The notes below the pieces were generated by a model. The model made no database searches. It saw only the letters and a list, made by a program, of their open reading frames with translations, and was not told where the DNA came from. A program made the position numbers and the translations under genes. From DATAEE01 sp963725145 (lineage in GTDB: Bacteria; Acidobacteriota; Vicinamibacteria; Vicinamibacterales; 2-12-FULL-66-21): a stretch of DNA of 64,000 nucleotides. Positions 1-9,144 of the stretch are shown here, one piece after another (positions within the stretch are counted from its first letter, which is position 1; each line of letters begins with the position of its first letter). The stretch spans positions 124,001 through 188,000 of the forward strand of contig CAVRXL010000001.1 in the NCBI GenBank assembly GCA_963725145.1. Direction: 5' to 3'.

Positions 1-2316
1 CCAGAACCCATGCCAGAAGCCGAGGGGTCCGTGGTACGCGAGGAGCGCGACGAGCACCATCGATCCTGGAATCGAAGAGCCGACGGCTGCCGCGAGCAGC
101 CGGCCGCGTCCCTCGTGCTGCAACGCCGTGCTCTCGAGCGCGAGACCGACGCTCCCGACGATCAGTAGTGCCCCGGCGCCGATCCACGCGGTCGTGAATC
201 CGGCCAGCGCGCCGGCCACGAAGCCGACCAGCAGGAGACTTACTGCGGCCGCGGCAAGCGACGCACGCAGGTCCGACGGCCGATCCGCCAGGCGCCATGG
301 CGCGGCCGACGCCGTCCAGAGGACGCGGCCGATCCTCGCGGCCAGGTCGAGCGTTCCGGTCGTCGGGCGCCGCGACGTCAGCCATCCCACGCCAAGCAGC
401 ACGCACACGCCGATCAACATCCCAGCGGCTGCGACGCGAATCCAGGCGCCGCGCCCGGCAACCGCGATCGCCTGCCGCGCGGACGCCAGGTCGAAGGCCG
501 GGAAGTCCAGGTCGGCCCCGAAGCGATCGGCGTGCCGCGCCGCGGCAGACTCGAACGCGGTCCGACCCGCCGTCCACCGCGCCCAGGCCTCGGCGTCACC
601 CGTCTCGAGCCAGCGATAGTAGCTGAGGAACGCCAGCCGCCACGCCGCGAGCGCGTCGAACAGCGTCTCCTGGTACTCGAGCGATCGACGCGCGTCGTCG
701 CAGATCGACCCGCACGTGTCGGCGCGGACGGTTGCGAGCGCCGTGACGAGGGCCTGCCTCGACTCCCGCACGGCCGCCGCCGAGGCCTCACCTTCGTCGA
801 TGGCGACGTCGACTTCGTCTCGAGCGCCTCGATATACGAGGCTCAACAGGCTGTGCCACCCCCCGAGCCTGTCCCACTCGAAGATCCACATCAGCGGCGG
901 GATTTCCAGCCCGCGGACCCGCACCTCGTGTTCGGCGAACGGCCGGATGTAAAAGCCCTTGCGGACTGCGTCACGCGTCGCGGTCAAAAGACTCGCGACG
1001 GCGGCCGCGACTTCGGAATCACCCCCGAATCGCTCGGCGGCCCAGCGTCTGACCAGCTGGTTCACATCGGCTTGACGATCCAGCGCAAGGCGGGAGGCGA
1101 CGTACACGTTGACGTCCGTCCAGAGCCAGAATCCGTGCACGGTGTAGAGCGATCGAGGCCCCGCGCGAAGCGGCCCACCCAGCTGCGACCACAGGTACGT
1201 GCCGACGATGCGAGGATTGGCCGCGGTGAGAACGCGCAAGGCGTGCGCGTGTTCTTCTCCGAGAAAATTTGGAAACGCGCCGAAGCCCTCGAATTCCGGC
1301 CTCGCCTGCAGTTCGACGATCCGGCGATGGCGTCCGCCGAAGAGCGTCGGGTTGAGAGGCAGATAGCTGAAAAAATCACCAGCGGTGAACTTGGTCGAGA
1401 CGATGAGGGCCGGAGAGTCGATGTCGCCGAGGGCCGCTTCGTAGACGCGCGGGTCGGTGTGCAGGCGGCCGATCTTTCCGACACCGACGGTCCAGCTTCG
1501 CAGCACGAGCGTCTTGCCCCTCGCCTCGAAGAGCGGCAGCAGGCCGCCGAGCATCGTTTTGAGGCTTCCCGCGTCCCGGACGGCAATCTCGCTTCGGTAC
1601 TCCCAGCCGGCGGTGTTGTACAGGGCGCCTGCTTCACCGATCCTGATGACGAGGCCTTCGATCGACGGCACCGCGTCGAACAACTCCTGGAGGCCGGCCC
1701 GATAGACCGCCCAGACTTCAGGGTTGGACGCGTCGATGCCCGCGGCGTTCGAGCCGGGGGCCAGGCCGCGCAGATATTGGGAAAGAGGAGGAGTGAGGGT
1801 CAGCATGTCGGCGGTGAGAAACACCTGCATCCCACGCCGTGCCGTCCATTCGAGCAGCGGTCCAAAGTGCCGGCGCACCGCCGCATGTCTGGCGAGGAAT
1901 GGACTCCCCCGCTCGTAAACGCTGTCGAAGTCGATGAGCTCGAGCAGCAACGGTACGGCGATCGCGTTGTTGCCGTACTCGAGCATGCGGTCCACGTAGG
2001 CGCGCCACTGGCGGTCGAGGCGTTGGAACGCTGCCTCGTCTACGTATGGCGGGTCTTTGAGGATGACCTCTCGGAAGGCCCGCTGGTCGTGCAGGTAGTC
2101 GGTCCCCCACCCAGCGAGCGGAACGCCGACGCCCCCGCTGTCTACGAGCCGGAGCGGAAGAGGGGCGCTGTCACGCTTTGCCGGGGTCGATTCGGCCTGG
2201 ATCCCGGGCCGCCGCGGCCCGACTCGAACGTCGTAAAAGGACTCGAACGCGAGGACGGCGACGAGCGCCAGTCCGGTCGTCAGGACGCCGGCAACGATCG
2301 GTTTGACGCCGCGCAT
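1..2316 (-). CDS. Membrane-anchored glycoside-hydrolase-like protein (partial, C-terminus off window)
   Basis: The minus-strand frame stays open from an ATG at 2316 to base 1 (772 codons) with no stop. The N-terminus has one hydrophobic anchor (about residues 5-24). A soluble domain follows whose layout looks like a TIM-barrel glycosidase. The stretch with DVNVYVASRLALD and WAAERFGGD resembles the C-terminal part of GH67 alpha-glucuronidases, but I see no confident catalytic pair. The last 150 or so residues hold several hydrophobic segments, so the protein is probably polytopic at its C-terminus. It is divergent from a membrane protein/GT4 pair, which fits a role in surface polysaccharide processing. 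Membrane topology is clear; the enzyme class is an inference from weak similarity. Confidence 0.6.
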   Translation of the reverse strand, partial: MRGVKPIVAGVLTTGLALVAVLAFESFYDVRVGPRRPGIQAESTPAKRDSAPLPLRLVDSGGVGVPLAGWGTDYLHDQRAFREVILKDPPYVDEAAFQRLDRQWRAYVDRMLEYGNNAIAVPLLLELIDFDSVYERGSPFLARHAAVRRHFGPLLEWTARRGMQVFLTADMLTLTPPLSQYLRGLAPGSNAAGIDASNPEVWAVYRAGLQELFDAVPSIEGLVIRIGEAGALYNTAGWEYRSEIAVRDAGSLKTMLGGLLPLFEARGKTLVLRSWTVGVGKIGRLHTDPRVYEAALGDIDSPALIVSTKFTAGDFFSYLPLNPTLFGGRHRRIVELQARPEFEGFGAFPNFLGEEHAHALRVLTAANPRIVGTYLWSQLGGPLRAGPRSLYTVHGFWLWTDVNVYVASRLALDRQADVNQLVRRWAAERFGGDSEVAAAVASLLTATRDAVRKGFYIRPFAEHEVRVRGLEIPPLMWIFEWDRLGGWHSLLSLVYRGARDEVDVAIDEGEASAAAVRESRQALVTALATVRADTCGSICDDARRSLEYQETLFDALAAWRLAFLSYYRWLETGDAEAWARWTAGRTAFESAAARHADRFGADLDFPAFDLASARQAIAVAGRGAWIRVAAAGMLIGVCVLLGVGWLTSRRPTTGTLDLAARIGRVLWTASAAPWRLADRPSDLRASLAAAAVSLLLVGFVAGALAGFTTAWIGAGALLIVGSVGLALESTALQHEGRGRLLAAAVGSSIPGSMVLVALLAYHGPLGFWHGFW

Positions 2317-2391
2317 GAGGCTGAGCACGTGATTTTACGTCGTGATCCCACCGGCGCAATGACTCTGTTACGGTCTCGGCGCACAGTTGAG

Positions 2392-2409
2392 GTCCGGCTA
2401 AAGCCGGAC
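2392..2409. repeat. GTCCGGC-TAAA-GCCGGAC palindrome
   Basis: Perfect 7-bp inverted repeat with a TAAA loop in the intergenic space between the divergent genes that start at 2316 and 2507. It has the same size and a similar loop to the other palindromes in this window and probably belongs to one dispersed family. No T-tract follows, so it is not a classical terminator. Confidence 0.6.
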
Positions 2410-2506
2410 ACGACTTCATACTTCGGCTGTTCGTCGCCCGTCCCAGCAGGCGACCTTCGCACGCACGGATTTGACGGGCACGCACCTGCCCGTCGCGGGA
2501 GGTCAC

Positions 2507-3130
2507 GTGACGCGGGTCGACCGGGCGCCGACGGTCTGGGGCGTACTCACCGCCCTCATCTGCCACCCTATCGAGCACTTCGTGCGCGGCTGGAACTGGA
2601 AGTCGGCGACGGTGAGCTCGGCCTGCCGCGCCGCGATCTTTTTCGCCGTCAACCTGCCTGCCGGGCTGGAAGCGGGCCTCCGGGCCATGGCGACGGAGAT
2701 GGCCTTTCGGGCGGTGGCCTCCGGCGCGCTCGGGAGCGCGACGCAGGCGTTTCGCACGGCAACGCCGGTCAGCACCGCGACGGTCGCCGCGCTGCTGGTG
2801 ATCCCGGCAACGGGTCATCTTGCCGAATACACCGTCCATTGGCTGGCTGGCACCGCGCGCCTCGGCGAGAGCATCGCCGTGTCGGTCGCGTTCAGCGTGC
2901 TGACGACGGCGTTCAACCTGTTCGCGATGCGGCGCGGCGCTTTGATCGTCGGCGACGGCGAGCAGACGCTCGCCGCTGACGTGCGCCGCATGCCCGGACT
3001 GATCGTGGCATTCGTCCGGGCGATCGTCGCGGCGGCAGGACGCGGAGGCGGGCTTGGGCGCCGAAGCTCAAAGCGCGGAGGCGGCAGACCGCCGGACGGA
3101 GGCACATGTCCGTTTCCACGCTGCACCTGA
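2507..3130 (+). CDS. Small membrane protein upstream of glycosyltransferase
   Basis: A 207-aa frame beginning at GTG 2507, which has a GGGAGG Shine-Dalgarno just upstream; a TTG at 2471 is also possible. The protein carries three or four hydrophobic stretches (AAIFFAVNLPAG, VAALLVIPATG and AVSVAFSVLTTAFNLFA regions) and an arginine/glycine-rich tail. It overlaps the start of the GT4 gene by 25 bp, which suggests translational coupling. I do not recognise the family. The context points to a membrane partner in polysaccharide or glycolipid assembly, which is inference. Confidence 0.5.
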   Translation: MTRVDRAPTVWGVLTALICHPIEHFVRGWNWKSATVSSACRAAIFFAVNLPAGLEAGLRAMATEMAFRAVASGALGSATQAFRTATPVSTATVAALLVIPATGHLAEYTVHWLAGTARLGESIAVSVAFSVLTTAFNLFAMRRGALIVGDGEQTLAADVRRMPGLIVAFVRAIVAAAGRGGGLGRRSSKRGGGRPPDGGTCPFPRCT

Positions 3131-4467
3131 CCAACGCGTACCACGAACACTCCGGCGGGATCCGGACGATGTATCACGCGCTGCTGGAGTACGCGGAACA
3201 GCACGGACGGCGCATGACGCTCGTCGTACCGGGGGCGGAGGACCGCGACGAGCGGCGCGGCCGCTTCACTCGAATCGTTCATCTCCGGGCTCCGCACAGC
3301 CCCGTGGCGGATGGCCGCTATCGAATGCTGCTGCCCCATCGCTTCCTTCCTCCGGGCCGCGGCCCTCTCTGGCGCCTGCTGGACGATGAGCGGCCCGACG
3401 TCGTCGAAGTCTGTGACAAGTACTCGCTGTGCTTTTTCGCGGGGCTCATCCGGCGGCGCCGTCCGGATCGATCGCCCGCCCTGGTCGGGCTGAGCTGCGA
3501 GCGAATGGACGACAACGTCGAGGCGTTCGTCGGATCCGGCGCCGCCGCGCGCGGTTTCGCCCGGGCCGTCATGGGACGCGTGTATCTCGGGATGTTCGAC
3601 GTTCACCTGGCCAATTCGGAATACACGGCCGACGAGCTGCGATCCTGCATGCGGCGCGGACCCCATGGCAGGCCGGTTCACGTCTGCCCCCCGGGCGTGA
3701 CGCTGCCCGACGACGTTCGGGCAGACGAGGTCGCATCGGCTCGCCGCGATCTGCAGGAGCGGTGCGGTCAGCCGGATGTCAGAGTGCTGCTGTATGCAGG
3801 CCGTCTCTCGCCCGAAAAGAACGTGCTCATCCTTCCGCGAATCTTGTCGGCGCTATCGCGGCGGACGCCGCCCGTGCACCTCGTGATCGCGGGGGACGGG
3901 CCGCTGCGGACGCGCGTGGAATCGGATGGGGCCGCGATGGCGCCGAATCGTGTCCACATTCTCGGCCACATCAGCCGCCAGACGCTCTGGCGGCTGCTGC
4001 ACGCGTGCGACCTGTTCGTCCACCCGAACCCACGTGAGCCGTTCGGCCTCGGGCCGCTCGAAGCCATGGCGGCGCGGACGCCGGTCGTCGCGCCGGTCTC
4101 GGGTGGTGTGCGCGAGTACGCGACGCACGACAACGCCTGGTTGAGCCAGACCGATCCGCTCGCGATGGCCTCCGCGGTGAGCGCCTGCCTGGACGATCCG
4201 AACGAATGCCGGCGGCGCGTCGCCGCGGCACGTCAGACCGCCGAGGCGAACACGTGGCATGCCGCGGCCGAGCGAATGTTCGCGCAGTATGACGCGGCAC
4301 ACCTGGCCGCGACTCGTGCGACAGTGGCCGTGAGCGCAAGGTTGTCGGCGACACCGGACGAATCCAGTGCGCCGGGTAATCTCGGGACGCCCGTCCTCCG
4401 AATCGACGGCCGCTGCAAACCAGCCGGAAGGCCTGAAGGCGGGTGGGATTCCTCAGTGGTTTGTTAG
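3106..4467 (+). CDS. GT4-family glycosyltransferase
   Basis: 453 aa, ATG with a GGAGG site 5 bases upstream. The N-terminal Rossmann half begins with the GGIRTMYHALLEYA glycine motif typical of GT4 acceptor-binding domains. The C-terminal half has the donor-binding signature: LLYAGRLSPEKN (about residues 227-238), VIAGDGPLR, the DLFVHPNPREPFGLGPLEAMA stretch with the EX7E glutamates, and TPVVAP. GT4 enzymes are retaining, GT-B fold transferases that use nucleotide-sugar donors; the donor and acceptor here cannot be read from sequence. It is probably co-expressed with the small membrane protein before it. It converges on and overlaps the next gene by 15 bp. Confidence 0.9.
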   Translation: MSVSTLHLTNAYHEHSGGIRTMYHALLEYAEQHGRRMTLVVPGAEDRDERRGRFTRIVHLRAPHSPVADGRYRMLLPHRFLPPGRGPLWRLLDDERPDVVEVCDKYSLCFFAGLIRRRRPDRSPALVGLSCERMDDNVEAFVGSGAAARGFARAVMGRVYLGMFDVHLANSEYTADELRSCMRRGPHGRPVHVCPPGVTLPDDVRADEVASARRDLQERCGQPDVRVLLYAGRLSPEKNVLILPRILSALSRRTPPVHLVIAGDGPLRTRVESDGAAMAPNRVHILGHISRQTLWRLLHACDLFVHPNPREPFGLGPLEAMAARTPVVAPVSGGVREYATHDNAWLSQTDPLAMASAVSACLDDPNECRRRVAAARQTAEANTWHAAAERMFAQYDAAHLAATRATVAVSARLSATPDESSAPGNLGTPVLRIDGRCKPAGRPEGGWDSSVVC

Positions 4468-5952
4468 AGGATTGGTCGCCTCCCTTCGTTCTCGGTCGGT
4501 TTTCGGTCTGCCCTCCGGCGACCCGCAGGATGACGTCGTCTCGATCGATGCTGCGAGCTCGGACAGATCATCCACGTACCTCGCAGTGATCGTCCGCGCG
4601 CGATCGCCCCCGATTCGAAGCGTCTGGTACAAGCGCGCCGTCCGTACGGCATCCGCCTGTGCGTCGTCGCCCTGGACCAGACCCGAGATCCCCGTGGCCG
4701 CCGCGGCCGCGCGCCGGGATGTTTCGTCCCGATCCGCCGCCGACAGCTTCTGCTGCACTTCGACGAAGACCCTGGAGAACCACGTGGGGGTGCACATGTT
4801 GCGCAGACTGCCAATGAGAGCGAGCACCTCCGGCAGCCCGATAGCGACGCACACGAGATTCCACCACAGCGCAGCCAGTCTTTCGACGTTCGCGAAGACG
4901 TGTTCGTCGTGGTATGCCTGGTAGACCATGCCGGCGGACGGATACAGCCCCGGCGCGAAACGGGCAGGATCCCAATCGATCGCCCACATGATCCGCGACA
5001 TGAAATGGCCACCCTGAATGTCGGCGGCGGCCACCGGGACACGCCCCATGGACCGGTATTCGTGACGCTGCATGTCCGAGAGGCGCAGCGCGCGGACTCC
5101 ATCCTGCATTTTGAAGAAGACTGACTCGAGGAAGTTCGCGTACTGCTGTATCTCATGACAGTGGGCGTGACTCTGCGTCACCGCCGTGGATCCAAAACCC
5201 TTGAGCACGGCGATTCGCACACTGATTGCGTAAACTGCCGCCGGCAGTGTCCACCGATGATCCCAAACCGTCCCGTCGAAGCTCACCTCAGCCCTGTCCG
5301 GTATGTGCGACATCCACCCCCCGTCCCAGAGCGTCGGGTCACCCATCCACGAGAGCGCCTTTACACTGTTCGGCCGCCGCCACACCCCGTCGTCCACATT
5401 GCCGACGAAAGTATGGACGGCGAGCAGCGAATCCCGTTCTGCGAGGGCGATTTTGGGCGCCCATAGCGGGTCGCTTGGCGGCCGGCCGCTGGCCAGGAAC
5501 GCCCGGACGGTGTACAGCGCTGTCGATGAATGTGCCCGTAGAAATGCCAGGTTCTCTCGACGAGAGGACGCCCACGAGGCGAGACTGGCGTCCTCGATTC
5601 GGCGCAATGTTGCGTCAAGTCGGGCCAGCGCCCTCATGTAGGGGTCCGGCTCGGGGCCGAACTGCAACTCCTGACTCCACTTGTTTAGTTTGAACCCCCA
5701 CTCGGCGAAGCCGAAGGTGAAGATATCGATCAGTTCAAGACCGAGAGTCAGGGTCTCGGCCTCGGTTTTCCACGCTGGCTCCGTGCCGCTCATCAGTTGC
5801 AACGAGCGACCGACATACGCAGCCTCCAGCACCGGGGCGTCGGCCTCAGTCAGCGTCTGAACCTCCTCGCCCGGCAGTACGTCCGGTGAAAGCAGGCCGT
5901 CCGGCCGCAGGTAAAGGTTCGTGTCGGGAATTCGAAACAGGACGTGGCTCAT
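4453..5952 (-). CDS. Uncharacterised 499-aa protein
   Basis: The start is set at ATG 5952, preceded by an AGGAGG site 6 bases away; an upstream in-frame start at 6015 lacks such a site. There is no signal peptide. The protein begins with RIPDTNLYLRPDGL, then looks largely helical. A central hydrophobic helix (TLPAAVYAISVRIAVL, about residues 255-270) is followed by a long helix containing QQYANFLESVFFKMQDGVRAL. That order recalls the central hydrophobic helix and following amphipathic helix of delta-endotoxin-type pore-forming domains, but the match is by eye and weak. The gene stands alone between a glycosyltransferase and an acetyltransferase. Function is unknown. Confidence 0.6.
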   Translation of the reverse strand: MSHVLFRIPDTNLYLRPDGLLSPDVLPGEEVQTLTEADAPVLEAAYVGRSLQLMSGTEPAWKTEAETLTLGLELIDIFTFGFAEWGFKLNKWSQELQFGPEPDPYMRALARLDATLRRIEDASLASWASSRRENLAFLRAHSSTALYTVRAFLASGRPPSDPLWAPKIALAERDSLLAVHTFVGNVDDGVWRRPNSVKALSWMGDPTLWDGGWMSHIPDRAEVSFDGTVWDHRWTLPAAVYAISVRIAVLKGFGSTAVTQSHAHCHEIQQYANFLESVFFKMQDGVRALRLSDMQRHEYRSMGRVPVAAADIQGGHFMSRIMWAIDWDPARFAPGLYPSAGMVYQAYHDEHVFANVERLAALWWNLVCVAIGLPEVLALIGSLRNMCTPTWFSRVFVEVQQKLSAADRDETSRRAAAAATGISGLVQGDDAQADAVRTARLYQTLRIGGDRARTITARYVDDLSELAASIETTSSCGSPEGRPKTDRERREATNPLTNH

Positions 5953-6162
5953 GGAAACCTCCTCGGTGGGACCGAGACGGGCGATACCCGCGCCCCGGCG
6001 CGACGCAGCGCTCATGTCAAAAGCGCGAAAACGACTCGAAATCTAGAAGAAGGGCGCTAGGTCGTCAAGCACCCGTTGTCTTCGACCGAGGACTCACCGA
6101 CCTGCGCGGCGGGTCGCGCGCTGTGCTCTCCTGATCCGAGAACGCTCGAACGAGGGCTTCTC

Positions 6163-6188
6163 CTACGCTGAGCCTGCCGAAGCATCAG
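6163..6188. repeat. Copy of a CTTCG(G/A)CAGGCTCAG-type dispersed repeat
   Basis: Read on the minus strand this site contains TTCGGCAGGCTCAG followed by CGTAGG. Nearly the same core (TTCGACAGGCTCAG) occurs at about 20180 on the plus strand. Here it encodes the C-terminus and stop of the acetyltransferase. Confidence 0.5.
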
Positions 6189-7020
6189 GGCGACTTCGCT
6201 CCTCCAGGCCGTCGGCGGCGTGGATGTCCGCGGCCACCGCCCGCATCAGCGGCAGCGCAAAGGTCAGCAAGCCGTTCGCCGAGATGAGATAGCTCGCCGC
6301 ATTTCCCACTCGACCAGACGTATGAGGGTGTGCCGCCAGGCACGCATCAATCATTTTCGCGAAAAAGCGGTCCGGCCAGTTCGCGTGGGCGCCGTTGCTG
6401 GAATCGACTTCTTCCTGCGCGCGCCACACGCGGCGTCCGTTTTCCTCGATCGGCACCTGGTACCGCGCGATGCGCTTGTCGGGAATATCGACGATGTGCT
6501 CCGCGTAGTGCAGAAACGTCACGGTATCGTGGTCGCAGCCGAGGAGCAGGATCTTCCCGTCGAGTTGGACGAATCTCTCCAGCGCCGATCCGGCGCCGAG
6601 CGCGTAGTCCCAGGGTTGCTGCGAGATCAGGTACTCCGCCTGTTTTCCCCAGACGACAAAGCGGGTCACATGCCGGTTGACGCGAGCGCCCGGCGAGGTT
6701 CGGAACAGCTCGACGAGGGCGCCGTGGTCGCGCGCGGATCTCGCGGTCTCGGGATCGAACGGCGGCAGCTTGTCGAGGACCTCGCGTTCCTCGTCCGGCG
6801 TGAGGTTTCCGCGGCCCACCTCGTCGTAGTAGCGCGGACAGCCTGCGTACATCATTAATGTACCGTCAGGCGTCAGGCAGTCCGTGAGCGCCAGATGGAC
6901 CTGATCCGGTCCGCCCGCGACCTCGCCGATCGCCCGAAGCGAGGCGTGCACCATGACGACGTCGCCGGGGGCGACGCCCAGATCCCGGAAACCGGCGGCC
7001 AGGTACGCACGCGTGTGCAC
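6163..7020 (-). CDS. Aminoglycoside 3-N-acetyltransferase family protein
   Basis: 285 aa starting with GTG at 7020. The sequence has the family hallmarks: VMVHASLRAIG near residue 25, GGPDQVHLAL, and the catalytic/CoA segment GCDHDTVTFLHYAEH (about residues 160-174), where the conserved His and Glu are present. The family (AAC(3), 'Antibiotic_NAT') moves acetyl from acetyl-CoA to the 3-amino group of 2-deoxystreptamine, though many environmental members have unknown substrates. The last residues (PDASAGSA) and the TAG stop are encoded by a dispersed repeat, so the tail is probably not part of the conserved fold. Resistance to a clinical drug cannot be inferred from sequence alone. Confidence 0.85.
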   Translation of the reverse strand: MHTRAYLAAGFRDLGVAPGDVVMVHASLRAIGEVAGGPDQVHLALTDCLTPDGTLMMYAGCPRYYDEVGRGNLTPDEEREVLDKLPPFDPETARSARDHGALVELFRTSPGARVNRHVTRFVVWGKQAEYLISQQPWDYALGAGSALERFVQLDGKILLLGCDHDTVTFLHYAEHIVDIPDKRIARYQVPIEENGRRVWRAQEEVDSSNGAHANWPDRFFAKMIDACLAAHPHTSGRVGNAASYLISANGLLTFALPLMRAVAADIHAADGLEERSRPDASAGSA

Positions 7021-7251
7021 GTCAGATACTCCGGCAGCTTGCGCATTCCGCGGCGATTGTGTCGTTCACGAGAAGTGTGAGGTTAACGAATCTGTGCCCG
7101 CCCTTCAATTCTGTAAGCGCCTTCGGCGTACGGTTGCGGCTCGACCGGACCATCCCCGCGCCATTTGGAGCCTGCATTGCGCAATCGTGTGCAACGGCGG
7201 CAGGCATCCGGATTGCCCTGAATCGCGAGACCAATCAGGAGAATCCTGGCA

Positions 7252-8238
7252 ATGCTCCGACGTGCCTTCGGCGGATTCCTCGCGATAGCGCTGCTGTCGC
7301 TCGCCTGCAGTGGAGGCTCCTCGGAGTCTCCTGTTTCCCCCTCGCCCGTCGGGACGCTGGACGTTCAGGACATCGCGACGTCGGCGTCGACCGCCGGCGG
7401 ACCGGGCCTCGCCAAGTCCGGGGCGGCGCCACCGCCCAGCAGCGGGCCGCGCGCCACGGTCGGCGGCAATCAGACGGTCATCAACGGCGGAACGCTGACC
7501 GTCAACGTCACCGGCGACTCTCCGTTCAACGCGGTCTACATGTTCGTCGGCGGACGGACGCTCGGCGTGGTGGGAGAGTTCGGCGGCGGCATCGAAGGCT
7601 ATTACGAGATGCGCCTGCCGTCGGCCCAGACGGCGACGAGCGTGCTGCTCACCTTCCCACAGGAGATTCCGCTCGACCAGTTCGAGCTTCTGTTCGCGGT
7701 CGCGAATACCTCCGGAGTGGTCGGACCGTACGCCTCGCTGATGACGAGCGTGACGGCGGTGGGCACGGGCGACGTCCAGGTCACGCTCTCGTGGAACGTC
7801 GACAGCGACGTCGATCTGCACGTCGTGGCGCCGGGCAACGACGAGATCTACTACGGCCGCACGTCGTCCCCGACCGGCGGCGTGCTCGACCTGGATTCGA
7901 ACGCCGGGTGCAGCATCGACGGCGTCAGGAACGAGAACATCACGTGGCCCACCGGCCGCGCCCCCCGAGGGCAGTACATCGTCCGCGTGGACTACTGGAG
8001 CAGCTGCAGCGTGAGCCGGACGGAGTTCACCGTTCGCGTACACAACAGCGGCGGCAGCTCGCAGACCGCGACAGGGTCGTTTACCGGCGGCGGAGATTTT
8101 GGCGGCGCGGGCAGCGGGCAGACCATGCTGACGTTCGAACGCACGTCGGGCCCGACCTCCATCGTGACCGACGCGCTGAGCGTACTCCCATCCCTGGACC
8201 TCTGGAAGAAGCCCGTCAAATCGCGGCCAACAAGATAA
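7252..8238 (+). CDS. Lipoprotein with YfaP/DUF2135-like domain
   Basis: 328 aa with a lipobox (LLSLAC, cleavage before Cys19) and an AGGAG site ahead of the ATG. After a low-complexity linker, residues about 185-275 contain WNVDSDVDLHVVAPGNDEI, TGGVLDLDSNAGC and a final CSVSRTEFTVRV strand. This pattern (DVDLHV, LD.DSN.GC, ENI.WP, GQYIVRV) is typical of the YfaP/DUF2135 beta-sandwich, a family without a known activity that often has bound-metal-like Asp clusters. It is followed after 6 bp by a beta-barrel gene, so the two are probably an operon for a surface-exposed assembly. The domain call is from motif recognition. Confidence 0.75.
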   Translation: MLRRAFGGFLAIALLSLACSGGSSESPVSPSPVGTLDVQDIATSASTAGGPGLAKSGAAPPPSSGPRATVGGNQTVINGGTLTVNVTGDSPFNAVYMFVGGRTLGVVGEFGGGIEGYYEMRLPSAQTATSVLLTFPQEIPLDQFELLFAVANTSGVVGPYASLMTSVTAVGTGDVQVTLSWNVDSDVDLHVVAPGNDEIYYGRTSSPTGGVLDLDSNAGCSIDGVRNENITWPTGRAPRGQYIVRVDYWSSCSVSRTEFTVRVHNSGGSSQTATGSFTGGGDFGGAGSGQTMLTFERTSGPTSIVTDALSVLPSLDLWKKPVKSRPTR

Positions 8239-8244
8239 CGAGCT

Positions 8245-9144
8245 ATGACGACCATGCGCCGACTGAAATCGAGTATCGCGCTCGGCCTGCTGGCCGGGGC
8301 CCTCTTCACGGGACCGGCTTTCGCACAGACGCCCGAAGCGCCGAAGACCGCGACCGTGCTGCGGTATGCCCTCATCCTCGAAGAGCCGAGGCAGGATAGT
8401 CCCACGCTCGGGGCGGTCGACGTCGGTACCGCGCTCGTCATCCTCGGCAAGGTGGACGACTACTATTTCGTGAGGGCTCCTGCTGGAGATACGGCGGCCG
8501 CGTGGGAAAACGGGTGGATCCTCGTCGTGGCGTTCGAGCCGGTGGGCAGGGTCACGGCCGAGACGAGCAAGACGCCACGGAGCGGAAAGGTCATGATTCG
8601 CGGCTTCGGGTACGCCGGCGGCCTGTTCTTTACCGCAAGCGACAGCTTCGAGACGATTCTGGGCGGCGGGTTCAATTCAGTGTTCGGTTTCGGCGGTCAG
8701 GTCGTCCTGCCGAACGGCATCTACGCGCAGGCGAGCCTCGACAGATTCCGCGACACCGGAACGCGCGCCCTTGTTTCGGGGAGTCAAGTCTTCACGCTCG
8801 ACGTCCCCAACCGCATCACGGTGATGCCGATCCTGGCGACCGTCGGCTACCAGGGCAGCAAGACCGGCGGCGTCGTGCCGTATTTTGGCGGCGGCATCGG
8901 ATGGTACACGCTCGAAGAGGACTCGCCGTCCGTGCCAGGCTCCGAAACCATCAGCTCGCAACACACGGGGTATCACATCGTCGGCGGAGCCGAGTTCTCC
9001 GTGTCCCGTTGGATGGCGCTTGCGGGGGAGCTGCAGTGGGCGACGGTGCCCGGGGCGATCGGGGACACGGGCGTGTCAGCCGTGTTCGAAGAGAAAGATC
9101 TCGGCGGGACGACGTTCCGGTTCAAGGTGCTGTTCGGTCGTTAG
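8245..9144 (+). CDS. SH3-like / outer-membrane beta-barrel protein
   Basis: 299 aa with a clear signal peptide ending in AFAQ. Residues about 35-100 read like a bacterial SH3 domain (VLRYALILEEPRQDSPTLGAVDVG, then DDYYFVR and WILV). The rest alternates glycine-rich strands with aromatic ends (GFGYAGGLFFTAS, FGFGGQVVLPNGIYAQASL, VVPYFGGGIGWYTLEE) and finishes in a strand ending FRFKVLFGR, as expected of an outer-membrane barrel of the OmpA/opacity type. It starts 6 bp after the lipoprotein gene. Its end overlaps the convergent ABC exporter gene by 4 bp (TTAG). Confidence 0.75.
   Translation: MTTMRRLKSSIALGLLAGALFTGPAFAQTPEAPKTATVLRYALILEEPRQDSPTLGAVDVGTALVILGKVDDYYFVRAPAGDTAAAWENGWILVVAFEPVGRVTAETSKTPRSGKVMIRGFGYAGGLFFTASDSFETILGGGFNSVFGFGGQVVLPNGIYAQASLDRFRDTGTRALVSGSQVFTLDVPNRITVMPILATVGYQGSKTGGVVPYFGGGIGWYTLEEDSPSVPGSETISSQHTGYHIVGGAEFSVSRWMALAGELQWATVPGAIGDTGVSAVFEEKDLGGTTFRFKVLFGR

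Noticed and set aside
532..2979. Long plus-strand open frame of over 800 codons
   Set aside because: It lies opposite the membrane-anchored glycosidase-like gene and reads as arginine- and proline-rich sequence without domains; the minus strand is clearly the coding one.
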